NCBI GenBank assembly: GCA_936450465.1
Contig: OW388305.1
Span: 56,968,625 to 57,032,624 of the forward strand
DNA length: 64,000 bases
Reading direction: 5' to 3'
Source: Gibbula magus
Lineage: Eukaryota; Mollusca; Gastropoda; Trochida; Trochidae
The notes below the pieces were generated by a model, which had not been told where the DNA came from, made no database searches, and worked only from the letters and a program-made list of their open reading frames with translations. Below, piece by piece: positions 34,949-45,141 of the stretch. Each line of letters begins with the position of its first letter. Within the stretch, counting starts at the first letter, position 1. Made by a program: the position numbers and the translations under genes.

Positions 34949-35405
34949 TAATACATAGAGAATCTCACCCAAGTGTCTTCTGATATCAAATATATCAACA
35001 CGAGTTGATTAAAGTTACAAATATCCGAGGCTGATTTGATATCAGAAGACACGAGGGTGAGATTTTATTTATCATTCAAAATCATTCTTCAACAATTATT
35101 AGCAAAATAATGAACATATGTGCAACACAAAACTGCCTTTTGACTTCTTCAGCAGTGAGCTCAATGAGGTCATAGCATTGTGACGTCATCAGCATTGTGG
35201 CCTCATAGTAATGTTACGTCATCAACTTTGTGACGTCATAACATTGTCAGCAGTGTTCTCAATGATGTCAAAGCCTTGTGATGTCATTAACTGATGATGT
35301 AATAGCATTATGACGATTTGATTGTAGCGATATCTACAATGTAGATATCGCTTGATCTCACACACGCGATATCTACTGTGGGAGCCAGTTTTGGATGATA
35401 AAAAG
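34949..35405 (+). repeat. TGACGTCA- and hairpin-bearing repeat, copy 2
   Basis: Matches 18503-18885 at both ends and in the centre. It adds an inverted partner of its own start: TCTCACCCAAGTGTCTTCTG is mirrored by CAGAAGACACGAGGGTGAGA at about 35053-35072. TGACGTCA occurs at 35181 and 35231, with several one-base variants. GCGATATCTACAATGTAGATATCGC (35327-35351) and the CGCGATATCTAC partner reproduce the alternative hairpin of copy 1 with different stem bases. Confidence 0.8.
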
Positions 35406-35624
35406 AAGTGTTTATTGGGTAAAACTGTAGTTTGGCCGTGTTGATGGGATTTTGTATAGTTCTACTAACAAGTAATATTTTGAACAGACAGAACATTAAA
35501 TATTTGATGAGTATCATCATAAGGACGTTATATTTGTGATATAAGTTTGTTTATTTAAAACGCTATGATGTAAATTACAACCTGTTCTTTATGTTCAAAA
35601 CTCTGTAATAATACTCTGTATGTG
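35406..35624. other. AT-rich spacer
   Basis: Nothing supported. Confidence 0.4.
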
Positions 35625-35801
35625 GCAGTTGGCCACATCTCCACCAAAGCTATAAACCATAATCCTCACTAGTCAAGGAGTCTGTTCACAAGATTTCAGC
35701 TTTCTAGGTATTTTTGGTTCTGGAAAGAAGTCGACGGACGGACGGACGGACACTATGCCATGCCATAAGCCCATCGGGGCCTTTCAGGCCTGATGAGCTA
35801 A
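35625..35801 (+). mobile_element. P1 element, copy II (3' part only)
   Basis: One core unit (CAAGGAGTCTGTTCACAAG, TTTCAGCTTTCTAGG), GACGGACGGACGGACGGAC and the 3' end TGCCATGCCATAAGCCCATC, ending CCTGATGAGCTAA. Confidence 0.8.
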
Positions 35802-36366
35802 AAATGAAAAACGTATAGTGAGAACGGGTTTCGTGTAAAGCGGGTAATATATTTCGTCGCTTGTTTTTCTGGTTGAAACATTATTGTAGAAAAAATGCTA
35901 TGAATGGAATAAAAATAGGGTCGCGTATCTAGCTACACAAATGTATTTAATGAGTGTGGTTTGGATAACCATTATTGACAACGGTAGCCTACAATAAGCT
36001 GTTGCTATACGTCGCGAATTGTGAGTAAAGAAGTTTGTCATCCTTAGAATCTTGTACTTTGAATTTGGATTTGTTGAAGAATGATGTCAAACTTCTAGGA
36101 AACGGTTCTGTACATATATCTAGAATGTTATACACCAACTAAACTACGAGGAAAAAATATGCAAATGAAACGTTTAATGGATATTTTTTTAGCAATGGTC
36201 TAACACCTTGTGAAGAAATAGTTTTGAAATCCCTCTTCCTTCCCTAGTTAAATCATATATTCTCTTCATTTACTCGTCCAACTGAACCTCTTATAGACAT
36301 GTTCCAAAAACAGTGTTTTTAAAATATTTTGAGAAGTAAACCTGACAAAGTGGAGCGAGATTTAGA
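35802..36366. other. Unique DNA, no gene seen
   Basis: Nothing supported. Confidence 0.4.
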
Positions 36367-36509
36367 GAATAACCAACGAGGTACGAGTGATTACGGGAAA
36401 TATCCATGAGTCTAAATAATGTTCAGCCACGAGCTTTAGCGAGTGGCTCTGAACATTATTTAGACGAGTGGATATTTCTCGTAATCACTCGTACCGAGTT
36501 GGTTATTCT
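36367..36509. repeat. 143-bp near-perfect palindrome
   Basis: The arms GAATAACCAACGAGGTACGA and TACCGAGTTGGTTATTC, and farther in TCTAAATAATGTTCAG and CTGAACATTATTTAGA, are inverted copies with a few mismatches. The apex is CCACGAGCTTTAGCGAGTGG. A cruciform or long hairpin is expected. The 66-codon ORF across it is incidental. Confidence 0.9.
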
Positions 36510-36611
36510 ATATATTACCCATTATGCAATTAAATTGACCAAATTACGCTTGGTTATTACATGTTCATGTTGGGCGGCCGCTGTGAAGGACCCGTCGCCA
36601 CAGTAAGATTG

Positions 36612-36660
36612 TGACGTCATAAGATAATTCGACGCGTCAGACCATTGTTTTATGACGTCA
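36612..36660. promoter_or_regulatory. Two TGACGTCA sites, 41 bp apart
   Basis: Full CRE consensus at 36612 and 36653, both inside TGACGTCATA context. Function is not shown. Confidence 0.4.
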
Positions 36661-36769
36661 TAGTCATTCTTTCTCAGGCTAACCGACCAATCAACGTTGA
36701 GAATCACTTGAAAGCACATGTGCAAATATCACAAAAATAATCACCTGTGTCTATGGGTAATATTAAAAG

Positions 36770-37521
36770 TTCAAATCATTTCAATTGGCTTGCATATTCA
36801 TCGCCATATGAAAAATATATGAAAATTAATAATTTTCAATGAAAATAGAAAACAAGGTTTAAACATGTCAAAAAGTAGAAATAACTCTACCAATTCATCT
36901 ATGTACTATTTATATCACCTGTTAAAGGGGCAGTAGCACGTTTTTTCGCTGAAATAAGTCGATGAAATGTATTTAAACATAAATGTCACCAATAGTAAAA
37001 CACCCTTCTCTCTCCAGAAAATCAAATTGAAAATGAGTGTACATGGTTCGGTAAAGTCATGGGGATTGTTTTGGTAATGCGAAATGATTAAATTGTGTTC
37101 ACAATAAAATGGCCGCCATGCAATTTTTGCTTTATACGCAACATCGTTATTATCACTACAGATAACTGGTGTGTGTAATAACATGTTTTAAACTCTAAAG
37201 TTAATATAAATGACATAAACTATCATTATAAATCGGAAATTTGAAAAAATAAAATTTGCAAAAAACGTGCTACTGCCCCTTTAAAGCCTATCATACCAAA
37301 TTTGTCATCTTATCGACTCTCAATAAATTTCCAAAATTACGTTTGACTAACGCGCGCCTTTTGATCAAAACCACGACTTTAAACCCTTATATTGTTACGA
37401 AACGCCCGGAATTAACACTAAAATGTTTATTTTCAGCAACAGTTAGTACTTCTCGATGAAATAACACCATTTGCAATATTTGACATATGTGAAACCAACA
37501 AAAGACAAAATGTCACTTTAA
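36770..37521 (+). mobile_element. M2 MITE copy split by an M1 insertion
   Basis: The left part (GGCTTGCATATTCATCGCC, ATTAATAATTTTCAATGAAAA) and the right part (TTCCAAAATTACGTTTGACT, CAGTTAGTACTTCTCGATG, GTCACTTTAA) match the full M2 at 61523-62020. The far left terminus is not clear. Confidence 0.6.
36922..37284 (+). mobile_element. M1 MITE copy F (nested in M2)
   Basis: TTAAAGGGGCAGTAGCACG at the left and CGTGCTACTGCCCCTTTAA at the right; near-consensus interior with AAAATGGCCGCCATGCAAT. M1 moved after M2 here. Confidence 0.9.
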
Positions 37522-37989
37522 TGGTCTATTCGATGAAACTGGTGGAGTTTATTCCAAAGAAGACATTATATTCTCTAGATATGAACTTACTTACTAATGA
37601 ATGTATCAAGCGATCAGTCTTAAATTATGCAATACAGCTCTTGTTCTTAAACCATGCTCTACGATATATCTTTATCATATTTTTAATATTTTATTATCAA
37701 ATGTGAATTACCGTTTTTGGTCAGCTAAACATATATGACATTATATCATCAACTTTGTTGCTCTCCCTTGCTATGGTATATAGGAACAAATCAGCCGCAA
37801 TAGTAAGTGTTAATAGATTATCTCTATCGCAATAGTCAAATCTTGATCCATAGTCTTCCGAAGTTCGAACTGCTTCTTTTTGAAAAAATTTGCATTGCGG
37901 GTATGTGAACCCCTTACTTTAACATTGGTGAAGCCCCTCCTTTCAACATTCCGGAATCAGCCGATGTATTTAATTTCAAAGTTCATTAG
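37522..37989. other. AT-rich spacer, no gene seen
   Basis: Nothing supported. Confidence 0.4.
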
Positions 37990-38202
37990 AATTAGTTTAT
38001 CATAATTTCAACTTCCTGGCACTTTTGTTTCAGTTTCAGCTTTCTGGACCTTTTTTAACTGGAGAAGATGAAAATAGGTTTTTTAAGGTTATGACCACTA
38101 TGACCCTATTAGCTCTTTTGGTTCTGTTGAATATGAAATGTAACGGGCGGATGCCGGACACCATGCCATGTAATTAGCCCATCGGGCCTTTTAGGCCTGA
38201 TG
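37990..38202 (+). mobile_element. P1-like element, copy III (decayed 3' part)
   Basis: TTTCAGCTTTCTGGACC, GGAGAAGATGAAAATAGG, a single ACGGGCGGATGCCGGACACC and the 3' end AGCCCATCGGGCC ending GGCCTGATGA. Confidence 0.65.
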
Positions 38203-38459
38203 ACATCGATATCACACTCGTACAAATCTGATAATGAAATATATACACAAGAAAAAAGTTAAGCACCCCCTGATATTTGTGAAGATATCTTTTCGAGAAT
38301 ATTTGAAATAGTTAAACAAGGTTCATTTATGAGAAGAGTAGTGTTTGTGCGATATGTTCCGATACGTTGCGAGTCCCGCCTACACGTTCGGGCCATGCAC
38401 GTGCGCTCGAGGTGGCATGTAACGTTGCTTTCCACAGCCACAAATTCTCAGCTGAAACG

Positions 38460-38870
38460 TCTGTGGTTACCAAATCGAAATATCAGCACCAGAACAGTCA
38501 GAAATCGCCAAAAACTGGGCAGAACTGAAGGCAAGGAGTGTAATTAAACGTCCCTTGTTGAGAGACCATAAACGTGCACGTTTGGCATGGTGTTTGGAAA
38601 GACAACACTGGTATCAGAGGACCTGGCGGAAAATCCATTGGTCTGACGAGAGTCTGTTCTTGCTCCATGTCACTGATGGGGTACTGTGTTTGGAGACAGA
38701 AGAATACTGCTAGCTTATATATACCGCCAGGAACATCCAGCTAACTGTTGAGTGTAGAGGTGGCTCTGTTATGGTATGGGGATACCTATCTCATGACTGA
38801 AAACTGGATTTGGTCACCATCAGGGGCCACTTAACGGGAGCTCAATACATCCGGGGCGTGCTACAGACCA
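38460..38870 (+). pseudogene. Tc1-type transposase, broken
   Basis: NRNISTRTVRNR (about 38474) fits the second helix-turn-helix. RPLLRDHKRARLAW then WRKIHWSDESLFLLHVTDG (38549-38690) fits the segment around the first catalytic Asp (family SDESxF). After a stop and a frameshift, GGSVMVWGYLSHD, then LVTIRGHLTGAQYIRGVLQ (38757-38870) fits the GGGSxMVWG block. The second Asp and the NPIEHxWD end are absent because the copy is interrupted at 38871. It is not functional. Confidence 0.85.
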
Positions 38871-39150
38871 AAATTTAAAGTTTCCAAGCGGTATAGTTTT
38901 TGAGTTATGCTCCGGAAACGAGACAAAGTCCAAAAATCGGACCGTTTGTGGTCAAAATTTCAAAAAACGTTTCAACCATTGAGCCGAAACCTCTACAAGG
39001 CACAGCAGCATCATATAGTCTACTTCCATACCAAGTTTGAAGTTTCCATGTGGTATAGTTTTTGAGTAATGCTCCGGAAACGATTTCGGACGGACGGATG
39101 GACACACGGAGCGCTATATACCCCCGACTACGTCGTAGCGGCGGTATAAT
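38871..39150 (+). mobile_element. Pearl-like element tail (P2) nested in the Tc1 copy
   Basis: Two core copies about 165 bp apart (AGTTTTTGAGTTATGCTCCG and AGTTTTTGAGTAATGCTCCG), then CGGACGGACGGATGGACACAC, CGCTATATACCCCCGACTAC and GGCGGTATAATAAT. Confidence 0.7.
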
Positions 39151-39308
39151 AATGATAACATAGTCGCCTTTCTGTCTTTCCAGATGGCTGTTCTGTCTGA
39201 AGATAAAAATAATCTGAGACTAATTTAGGGTCATAGCAGAGCTTACTTGTTTCTGACATTTAGCTATATGAAAATATCAGGGGTGCTTAACTTTTTTCTT
39301 TGTGCATA

Positions 39309-39635
39309 CTTTCTACCTTAAGTTTAGACTCACTAGTGTTATAGTGGTCACTCACTATACCAAACTGTATAAAACAACATGACAAATTTTAGTGCATAAC
39401 CTAATGTGCCATGAACTAAAAACGCTACAATCTAAAGGTTGGAGATTTTGTTCACCAAATGATTGAACTTCATGTTTTAGGCAAATTTCACACCAAAACG
39501 CATGTGATGCATAATTATGCTTTAGCACCATTTTGACGGGCAATGCAAAAGCAATACATTTGTAAAAGTATTCAAAGTGGCTCTCAAGAGTAACCAGAAT
39601 ATGGTTCTGTGAAGCATGCAGGGTTCAAAGAAAAA
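39309..39635. other. Unique DNA, no gene seen
   Basis: Nothing supported. Confidence 0.4.
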
Positions 39636-41115
39636 ATAGAGCCATGGGCTCTGTAGCTCATCAGGATTTATATTGATTGATGTTTAAGACTGAAATAGAT
39701 TTGCCTCCACAAGTACAAGTACAATCTCTAGATTTAACTTAGCAAAATCCCATGGTCATTGAAACTGTTCAGTGTCAGTGCAAAAAGAAAACACGACTTC
39801 AAACTACAGTTTATGAAATTGGTTGTCCAAGTATTACAATTCCTACAATGATCTTGAAGAAAAGGTGACTCTTCCAATTCAAATGTGCAGACATATTCCC
39901 CAAATTATTACAAAATTCTAAAATTCTAAAATGACTACTACACAGTGCAAATATTTATATTCCTTGAACAATAAAATGTGTAATGCACCAAAGGTTAGAG
40001 AAGAGAGAGAGACACACACACCCATGAGCTAACGAGCTGGGCCCTGCCATGGCAGCTAATGGCTGGCATCGATTCTTGTCACAGCCATGCAGGTGTTCAC
40101 AGCTAGAGATCCTCATGTAACATGCATCTCGGATTACGAGGAGCCTAGTCTAGGATTTGATCTGTATACATTATATTTATATCCTTTTTAACACTTACGT
40201 ATGGTGCTCTATGCATAAAATGATTCTTGAAATGATTAAGACTACATGCATATTGGTCACAGTCATTGTCTCTAAAGGAGACAGTCAACAACTTTAAATT
40301 GCACCCCTGCCACGCCCATATCTTTGGGAGCAGGGTAATGAAATTTACAAATATCAGTCATCATGTAACAAATAATTTATTCTGAAAATATGAGCATCCT
40401 ATAGCATCCTAAGTTTACTGGTTTTCAAGAAAATGTCAACATAAGCTTTTAGGGCCTGAGGGTGAGACCCTGCCACGCCCATATTTGAAGGGGGGTAAAA
40501 ATCAATTTTACAAATTTATTCTCCATGTCACAAAGAAGGTATTCTGAAAATATCAGCTTATTCGGTTTACTGGTTTCCAGGGAAAGGTCAATATAAGCTT
40601 TTAGGGGGTGAGACCCTGCCACCCCCATATTTGAAGGTGGGTCAAAACCAATTTTACAAATCTGAGTCTTCATGTTACAAAGATGTTATTCTGAAAATTT
40701 CAGCTTTCTGTGCCCATTGGTTTTGGAGAAGGAGATTTTTAAAGATTTTAGGGAAAATGGGTGCCACGCCCATATTTGAGGGGGGTCAGGTCCAAAGTTA
40801 CAAATTTGGATCCCCTAAGTGCAAGGTACCTCCCCATACAATTATAGCCTTGGGGGTTAAGTGGTTCTGGAGAAGAAGATTTTTTAAGATTTTAGGGAAA
40901 ACTGGTGCAAACGCCCATATTTGAGGGGGGGTCAGGACCAAAGTTACAAATTTGGACCCCATAGGTGCAAGATATCTCCCCATAAAATTTCAGCCTTAAG
41001 GATGAAGTGGTTCTGGAGAAGAAGTAAAAAATGTTAAATGTTTACGGACGGACGGACGACGGACAACGTCCCATGCCATAAGCCCATCTGGTCTTCCAGA
41101 CCTGATGAGCTAAAA
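39636..41115 (+). mobile_element. P1 element, copy IV (full length)
   Basis: 5' end ATAGAGCCATGGGCTCTG and TAGCTCATCAGG; core units with CCTGCCACGCCCATATTTGA from 40310 to 41030; ACGGACGGACGACGGACAAC; 3' end CCATGCCATAAGCCCATCTG through CCAGACCTGATGAGCTAA. A non-core stretch at 39700-40290 with AG/AC microsatellite tracts (about 40003-40021) may be an insertion. Confidence 0.8.
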
Positions 41116-41295
41116 ATGTACACAATAACATCAGTGAGTCTAAACTTAGAACGTAAAATATTTTCCTTATGACCTTTTTAAAGTAATAAAGCTAAAATAT
41201 ATAAATCCAACAGCAGATAACTGTAGCAATTCAACCAAATTACCAAATCAGAAATCGTACCCCCTACTCCAAAACCTTTGGAACCGTTCCAACGG
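41116..41295. other. Presumed 3' flank of the minus-strand gene
   Basis: Follows the stop codon of the terminal exon on the minus strand. No second polyadenylation hexamer was seen here. Confidence 0.3.
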
Positions 41296-41639
41296 CTATG
41301 TTCTAGGCTTGACACAAGTAAAAATAACACAATTCAAACTTATATGTATCAACTTTATTTCAATGATGGCAACTGTCAGTAACCAGCAAAGTTGCATATC
41401 AATGACCTGAATGGTAATAGGCTGTGTTCTAATGACAGATGAATAAACCTCACTTTCATCTGAATCACAAGATTCAAGAACATATTCACTGTCAGTTCCT
41501 GATTGATATGAACATGAATCCGAATCCACATCTTCAAATACATCATGGAAAACTTTCTGTTTTGTCCTTCTCAAACGTGGAATGTCATTGAAGTTTAATG
41601 AACTCCTGATGTCCGATTTGGTCTTCTCGGGAACAGGAT
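41296..41639 (-). CDS. Candidate terminal exon of the repeat-exon gene
   Basis: The exon starts right after GTTGTTTTTTCAG, a strong 3' splice site on the minus strand. It opens with two bases that complete a codon begun by G in the previous exon, then gives PVPEKTKSDIRSSLNFNDIP, a basic RRTKQK patch and an acidic Ser-rich stretch (FEDVDSDSCSYQSGTDSEY, ESCDSDESE), about 114 residues to a TAG stop. The needed entry phase is exactly the one left by the 60-bp exons at 49929-57404. The last 30 residues are hydrophobic, and an AATAAA hexamer (41359-41354, minus) lies inside the frame, so the true C-terminus is uncertain. No family was recognised. The acidic region points to an intracellular or mineral-binding tail only by analogy. 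Confidence 0.55.
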
Positions 41640-41676
41640 CTGAAAAAACAACAAATGGATATTTTTTTTAAAGTTT

Positions 41677-42350
41677 AACTAGAAATATGTGCATGTGATG
41701 CACTGTGATGTCCCCCGCTCCAACTTTCAATCTTCTTGTCATGGGATAGGTACCTTTACCACCTATACAGGGGTACACTACATGACTACAAACAAAATAA
41801 ATTCAGAATAACACAATAGTAAAAGGCACGACTCCCTCACTAGTTCTAACCACATACCAAGTGTCAAAGAAATGCTTCATAGATTTTGAGAAAGAAGTCG
41901 GAAAAGGTACCTACCCCCTAGATATTTACTAAGTTCAATCTGTTTCCATGGAAACCAGAAAAACTTAAAACTTCAGAATAACCAAAATAGCAAAAGGCAT
42001 CACTCCACCATTAGGTCTAACAACATACAAAGTTTCGTAAAGAAATACTCGATAGATTTTGAAATAGAGGCCGGAAAAGGTACATAGTACTAGCTACTCC
42101 AAATTTTCACAAAGTTGAAATTGTTTCCATGGAAACCAGAAAAAAAATCAGAATTACCAAAATAGCAAAAGGCACCACTCCACCACTAGGTCTAACAACA
42201 TGTCAAGTTTGAACTTTCGTGGAAAAATTTTAACGGTTTTAGAGATATGGCCTGAAAAAGAAAGCATTTCGAAATGAAGGAATGACAGAATGACGGAATA
42301 ACGGACAGAGGCGAAAACATTATGTCTCCCGAAAAAAAATTCGGGGACAT
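41677..42350 (+). mobile_element. Pearl-like element P4, full length
   Basis: 5' end ACTAGAAATATGTGCATGTG and GCACTGTGATGTCCCCCGCTC; three core units about 173 bp apart (AAAAGGCACCACTCCACCAC type at 41822, 41994 and 42167); degenerate ACGG tract (GACGGAATAACGGACAGAGG); 3' end TATGTCTCCCGAAAA and TTCGGGGACAT, a hairpin. The same family lies reversed at 989-1705. Confidence 0.8.
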
Positions 42351-42646
42351 GACAACAAAACTCAACAGTATATACGTCATTGTAATAGGGTGCCTATTCA
42401 TGGATCCGCGGGCAGTGATTGACAGCTGGGCTCAACTAATCAGAAACTAGCTGATCTATCCCTGTGGTCTACTACCCATGTTGTCGTCGTGTTGTACCCA
42501 CAAGCAGACACGTATATCCTTGTGATGTTATTCGATAATGGTATTACGGTGTGATTTGGGGACGTGCAATTGTGACAAAAGGCTCCCAGGAAGACTGGAA
42601 GGGGGATTTTTCCACCGTTTTCAAAATGTCAAACGTAATGCAGAAA

Positions 42647-43674
42647 ATAGAGCCATGGGCTCTGTAGCTCATTAGGGTTTAAATAATACAGTTTCATGTA
42701 TGTTGAAAATTTACAATCTATTGTCTATAATTGAGACCAAGCCTTCTAGGCCTGAATGCCTAAGGAGTGTGTATAACAGATTGCAGATTTCTGGACCATT
42801 TAGTTCTGGAGAAGATAAAATAGGTTTTTAGGTCGTTACCCCGGTGACCCCACTAGCCAAAGTGCCTGCACACAAATTTACAACTCTCTAGAGTCAATGG
42901 TTCTATAAGGTTGTAAAATAGGTTAATAAGGTTGTGACCCCTGTGACCCTATTTGAGGTAATGGGGTCACAAAATCTACAATTAAGAATCCCCATTGCCC
43001 AAGGAGTCTGCACGTAAAATTTCAACTCTCTAGACCTCTTGGGACTCGAGAAGGAGACGAAAATAGGTTTTAAGGGCGTGGCCCCTGTAGCCCTTGCTAG
43101 GTTCCATAGTGTCACCAATGCTATAATTTATAATCCTCACTAGTCCAGGAGTCTGTACACAAGATTTCAGCTTTCTAGTTCCTTTGGTTCTGGAGAAGAA
43201 GACAAAAAATGCGACGGGTATCGTTCGATTGAAATGACGTCATAGACGTCCCCTCGTCATATCAATTAATTAACTGCCTCGCGCAAGCCTCGGCAATTAC
43301 CTAATTAATATGACTCGGGACTCGGGACTCTATCATTCCCCGTCACACGTTAGTTATTGTCTAAATCCTCCCTAGTCAAGGAGTCTGTACACAAGATTTC
43401 AGCTTTCTAGTTTGTTTGGTTCTGGAGAAGAAGACGAAAATAGGTCTTAAGGGCATGGCCCTTGTGGCCCTTATCAGGGGCCACAGCTCCACCAACGCTA
43501 TAAATTATAATGCTCACAAGTCAAGGAGTCTGTACACAAGATTTCAGCTTTCTACGTGCTTTGGTTCTGGAGAAGAAGTCGAAATTCAACAAAGTTTACG
43601 AATGGACGAATGGACGGATGGACGGACGCCGGACACCATGCTATGCCATAAGCCCATCGGGCCTTTCAGGCCTT
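42647..43674 (+). mobile_element. P1 element, copy V
   Basis: 5' end ATAGAGCCATGGGCTCTG and TAGCTCATTAGGG; core units with GTGACCCCTGTGACCCTATT and AAGGAGTCTGTACACAAGAT; ATGGACGGATGGACGGACGCC; 3' end CCATAAGCCCATCGGGCC then TTTCAGGCCTT, cut before the final GATGAGCTAA. A palindrome is inserted at 43213-43343. Confidence 0.8.
43213..43343. repeat. Imperfect palindrome inserted in P1 copy V
   Basis: GACGGGTATCG and CGTCATATCAATTAATTAAC on the left face ACCTAATTAATATGACTCG and CATTCCCCGTC on the right; the apex is GCCTCGCGCAAGCCTCGGC. One TGACGTCA lies at 43235. Confidence 0.7.
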
Positions 43675-44760
43675 TTCGTCAATTATTAATTAAAATATAT
43701 AGATCTAAACAATATTTTCAGGCAATGTCTCCAGAATGCATGGAGGTTGATAAATTAAAGTTTTTTTAACGATTATAATTGTACTTTTGTCTGTTTTTCC
43801 CCTTAGAAATTGGCGTCAGGTGGCATACACGTGACAAGTGGCAATCTACAGTTTGGCCCAATGCTCCTAAGTTTTTTTGTTTTACAAACGCAGTCTATAA
43901 ACAAATTTAGCCCTAGTACATGTAACTAATAATTTTGGTACACTTTGCTAATACAGCTGCGTACCTTAAGTTTGTTCACCTACTGTGTATAACAGTGCAA
44001 ATATCATGTAATTTGGATTTTTTAAAATGTAGATAACATGACTTCAACTGCACTGACAAAGGAGCTTCCTTTGCAAATGTGTACAACAGTCATTCTCACA
44101 CCTTCCATGTGACCTAGAGGCCAGTTGTGAAAAAGGCAGGAGGGGTCCTATTTTCAAAATTCGGATTTCGTTAATTGTGAATAAAATTTCCTTATCGACT
44201 TTCTGACAAAAACATCATAACAAGTCAAAAGAATATGTATAGATTAAAATACATGAATAATGTTTTACGCGGTTGATCATCTTATCAAGGTCACTCATGT
44301 TCACTGGTGTCTGTGTAATCCCCCAATATAGTCCGTCAACAAATTTGAAGAAATTTGGTACATTGGTTTATGAGATGTCACGTATTAAAGAAGTCAAAAT
44401 GGCTTGGTGACCATGACCTTATTTTCAAGGCGACTGGCGTGTGCCTAATCCCCCAATATAGTCTGTCACCAAATTTGAAAACCTTGGGTACAATGGTTCT
44501 TGAGATATCGCGTAAACAAGATAATCGACAAAAGATCGATAAGGAGTTACAACACAATTCTTTACTTTGGTTTTACTTCTTATTTACAAATAGCATATTC
44601 AGAGTGATTTTTATGCATATCAAGAATGACTGACATGTTTATGGAAGAAAATTCTTTTTCTTGTTGATCGATCAAGAATTTTCTTAATCGATTATTGATT
44701 GTCAATCCAAAAACGATCGATAATCTGATATGATTGATTGGTGCATCACTAGGAACTGGT
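43675..44760. repeat. Unclassified DNA with a 130-bp direct repeat
   Basis: TAATCCCCCAATATAGTC occurs at 44316 and 44446, with shared flanks (CACCAAATTTGAA, TGAGATATCGCG), in the style of pearl core units. 43675-44100 shows no feature. Confidence 0.5.
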
Positions 44761-45141
44761 GAAAAAAATGAAAAAAGTTTTCAAGGTTGTGACCCCTGTG
44801 ACCATATTTAGGGTCACAGGGTCACCAAAATTAAAAATAATTAGAATCCCCATTGGCCAAGGAGTCTGCACATATCATTTTTAACTCTTTAGACCTAGAG
44901 AAGAAGATGAAAATACGTTTTTAAGGTTGTGACCCCTGTGACCCTATTTGGGGTCATGGGGTCACGAAATCTACAATTGAGATCCCCAATGGCCAAGGTG
45001 TCTGCACATAAAATTTCAGCTCTCCAGAGTCACTTGTTCTGAAGAAGAAGTCGAAAAAGCGAAAAGTTTAAGGACGGAAGGACGGACGAGCGGTCCATGC
45101 CATGCCATGCCATAAGCCCATCGGGCCTTTCAGTCTTGTCA
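44761..45141 (+). mobile_element. P1 element, 3' half
   Basis: Core units with GTGACCCCTGTGACC and GGCCAAGGAGTCTGCACAT, GACGGAAGGACGGACGAGC and the 3' end CCATGCCATAAGCCCATCGG, lost after CAGTCTTGTCA. The ATAGAGCC 5' end is missing. Confidence 0.7.

Larger units (their letters stand above)
38244..39306 (+). mobile_element. Tc1/mariner element, defective, TA target duplication
   Basis: Termini AAAAAAGTTAAGCACCCCCT and AGGGGTGCTTAACTTTTTT are inverted repeats, flanked by TA at 38242-38243 and 39307-39308 as expected for Tc1/mariner insertion. It contains a broken transposase and a later insertion at about 38871-39150, so the element itself was about 0.8 kb in its present form. Confidence 0.88.

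Noticed and set aside
43790..43862. Possible plus-strand exon after a TTTTTCCCCTTAG acceptor
   Set aside because: No GT donor with an open frame follows within a reasonable distance.
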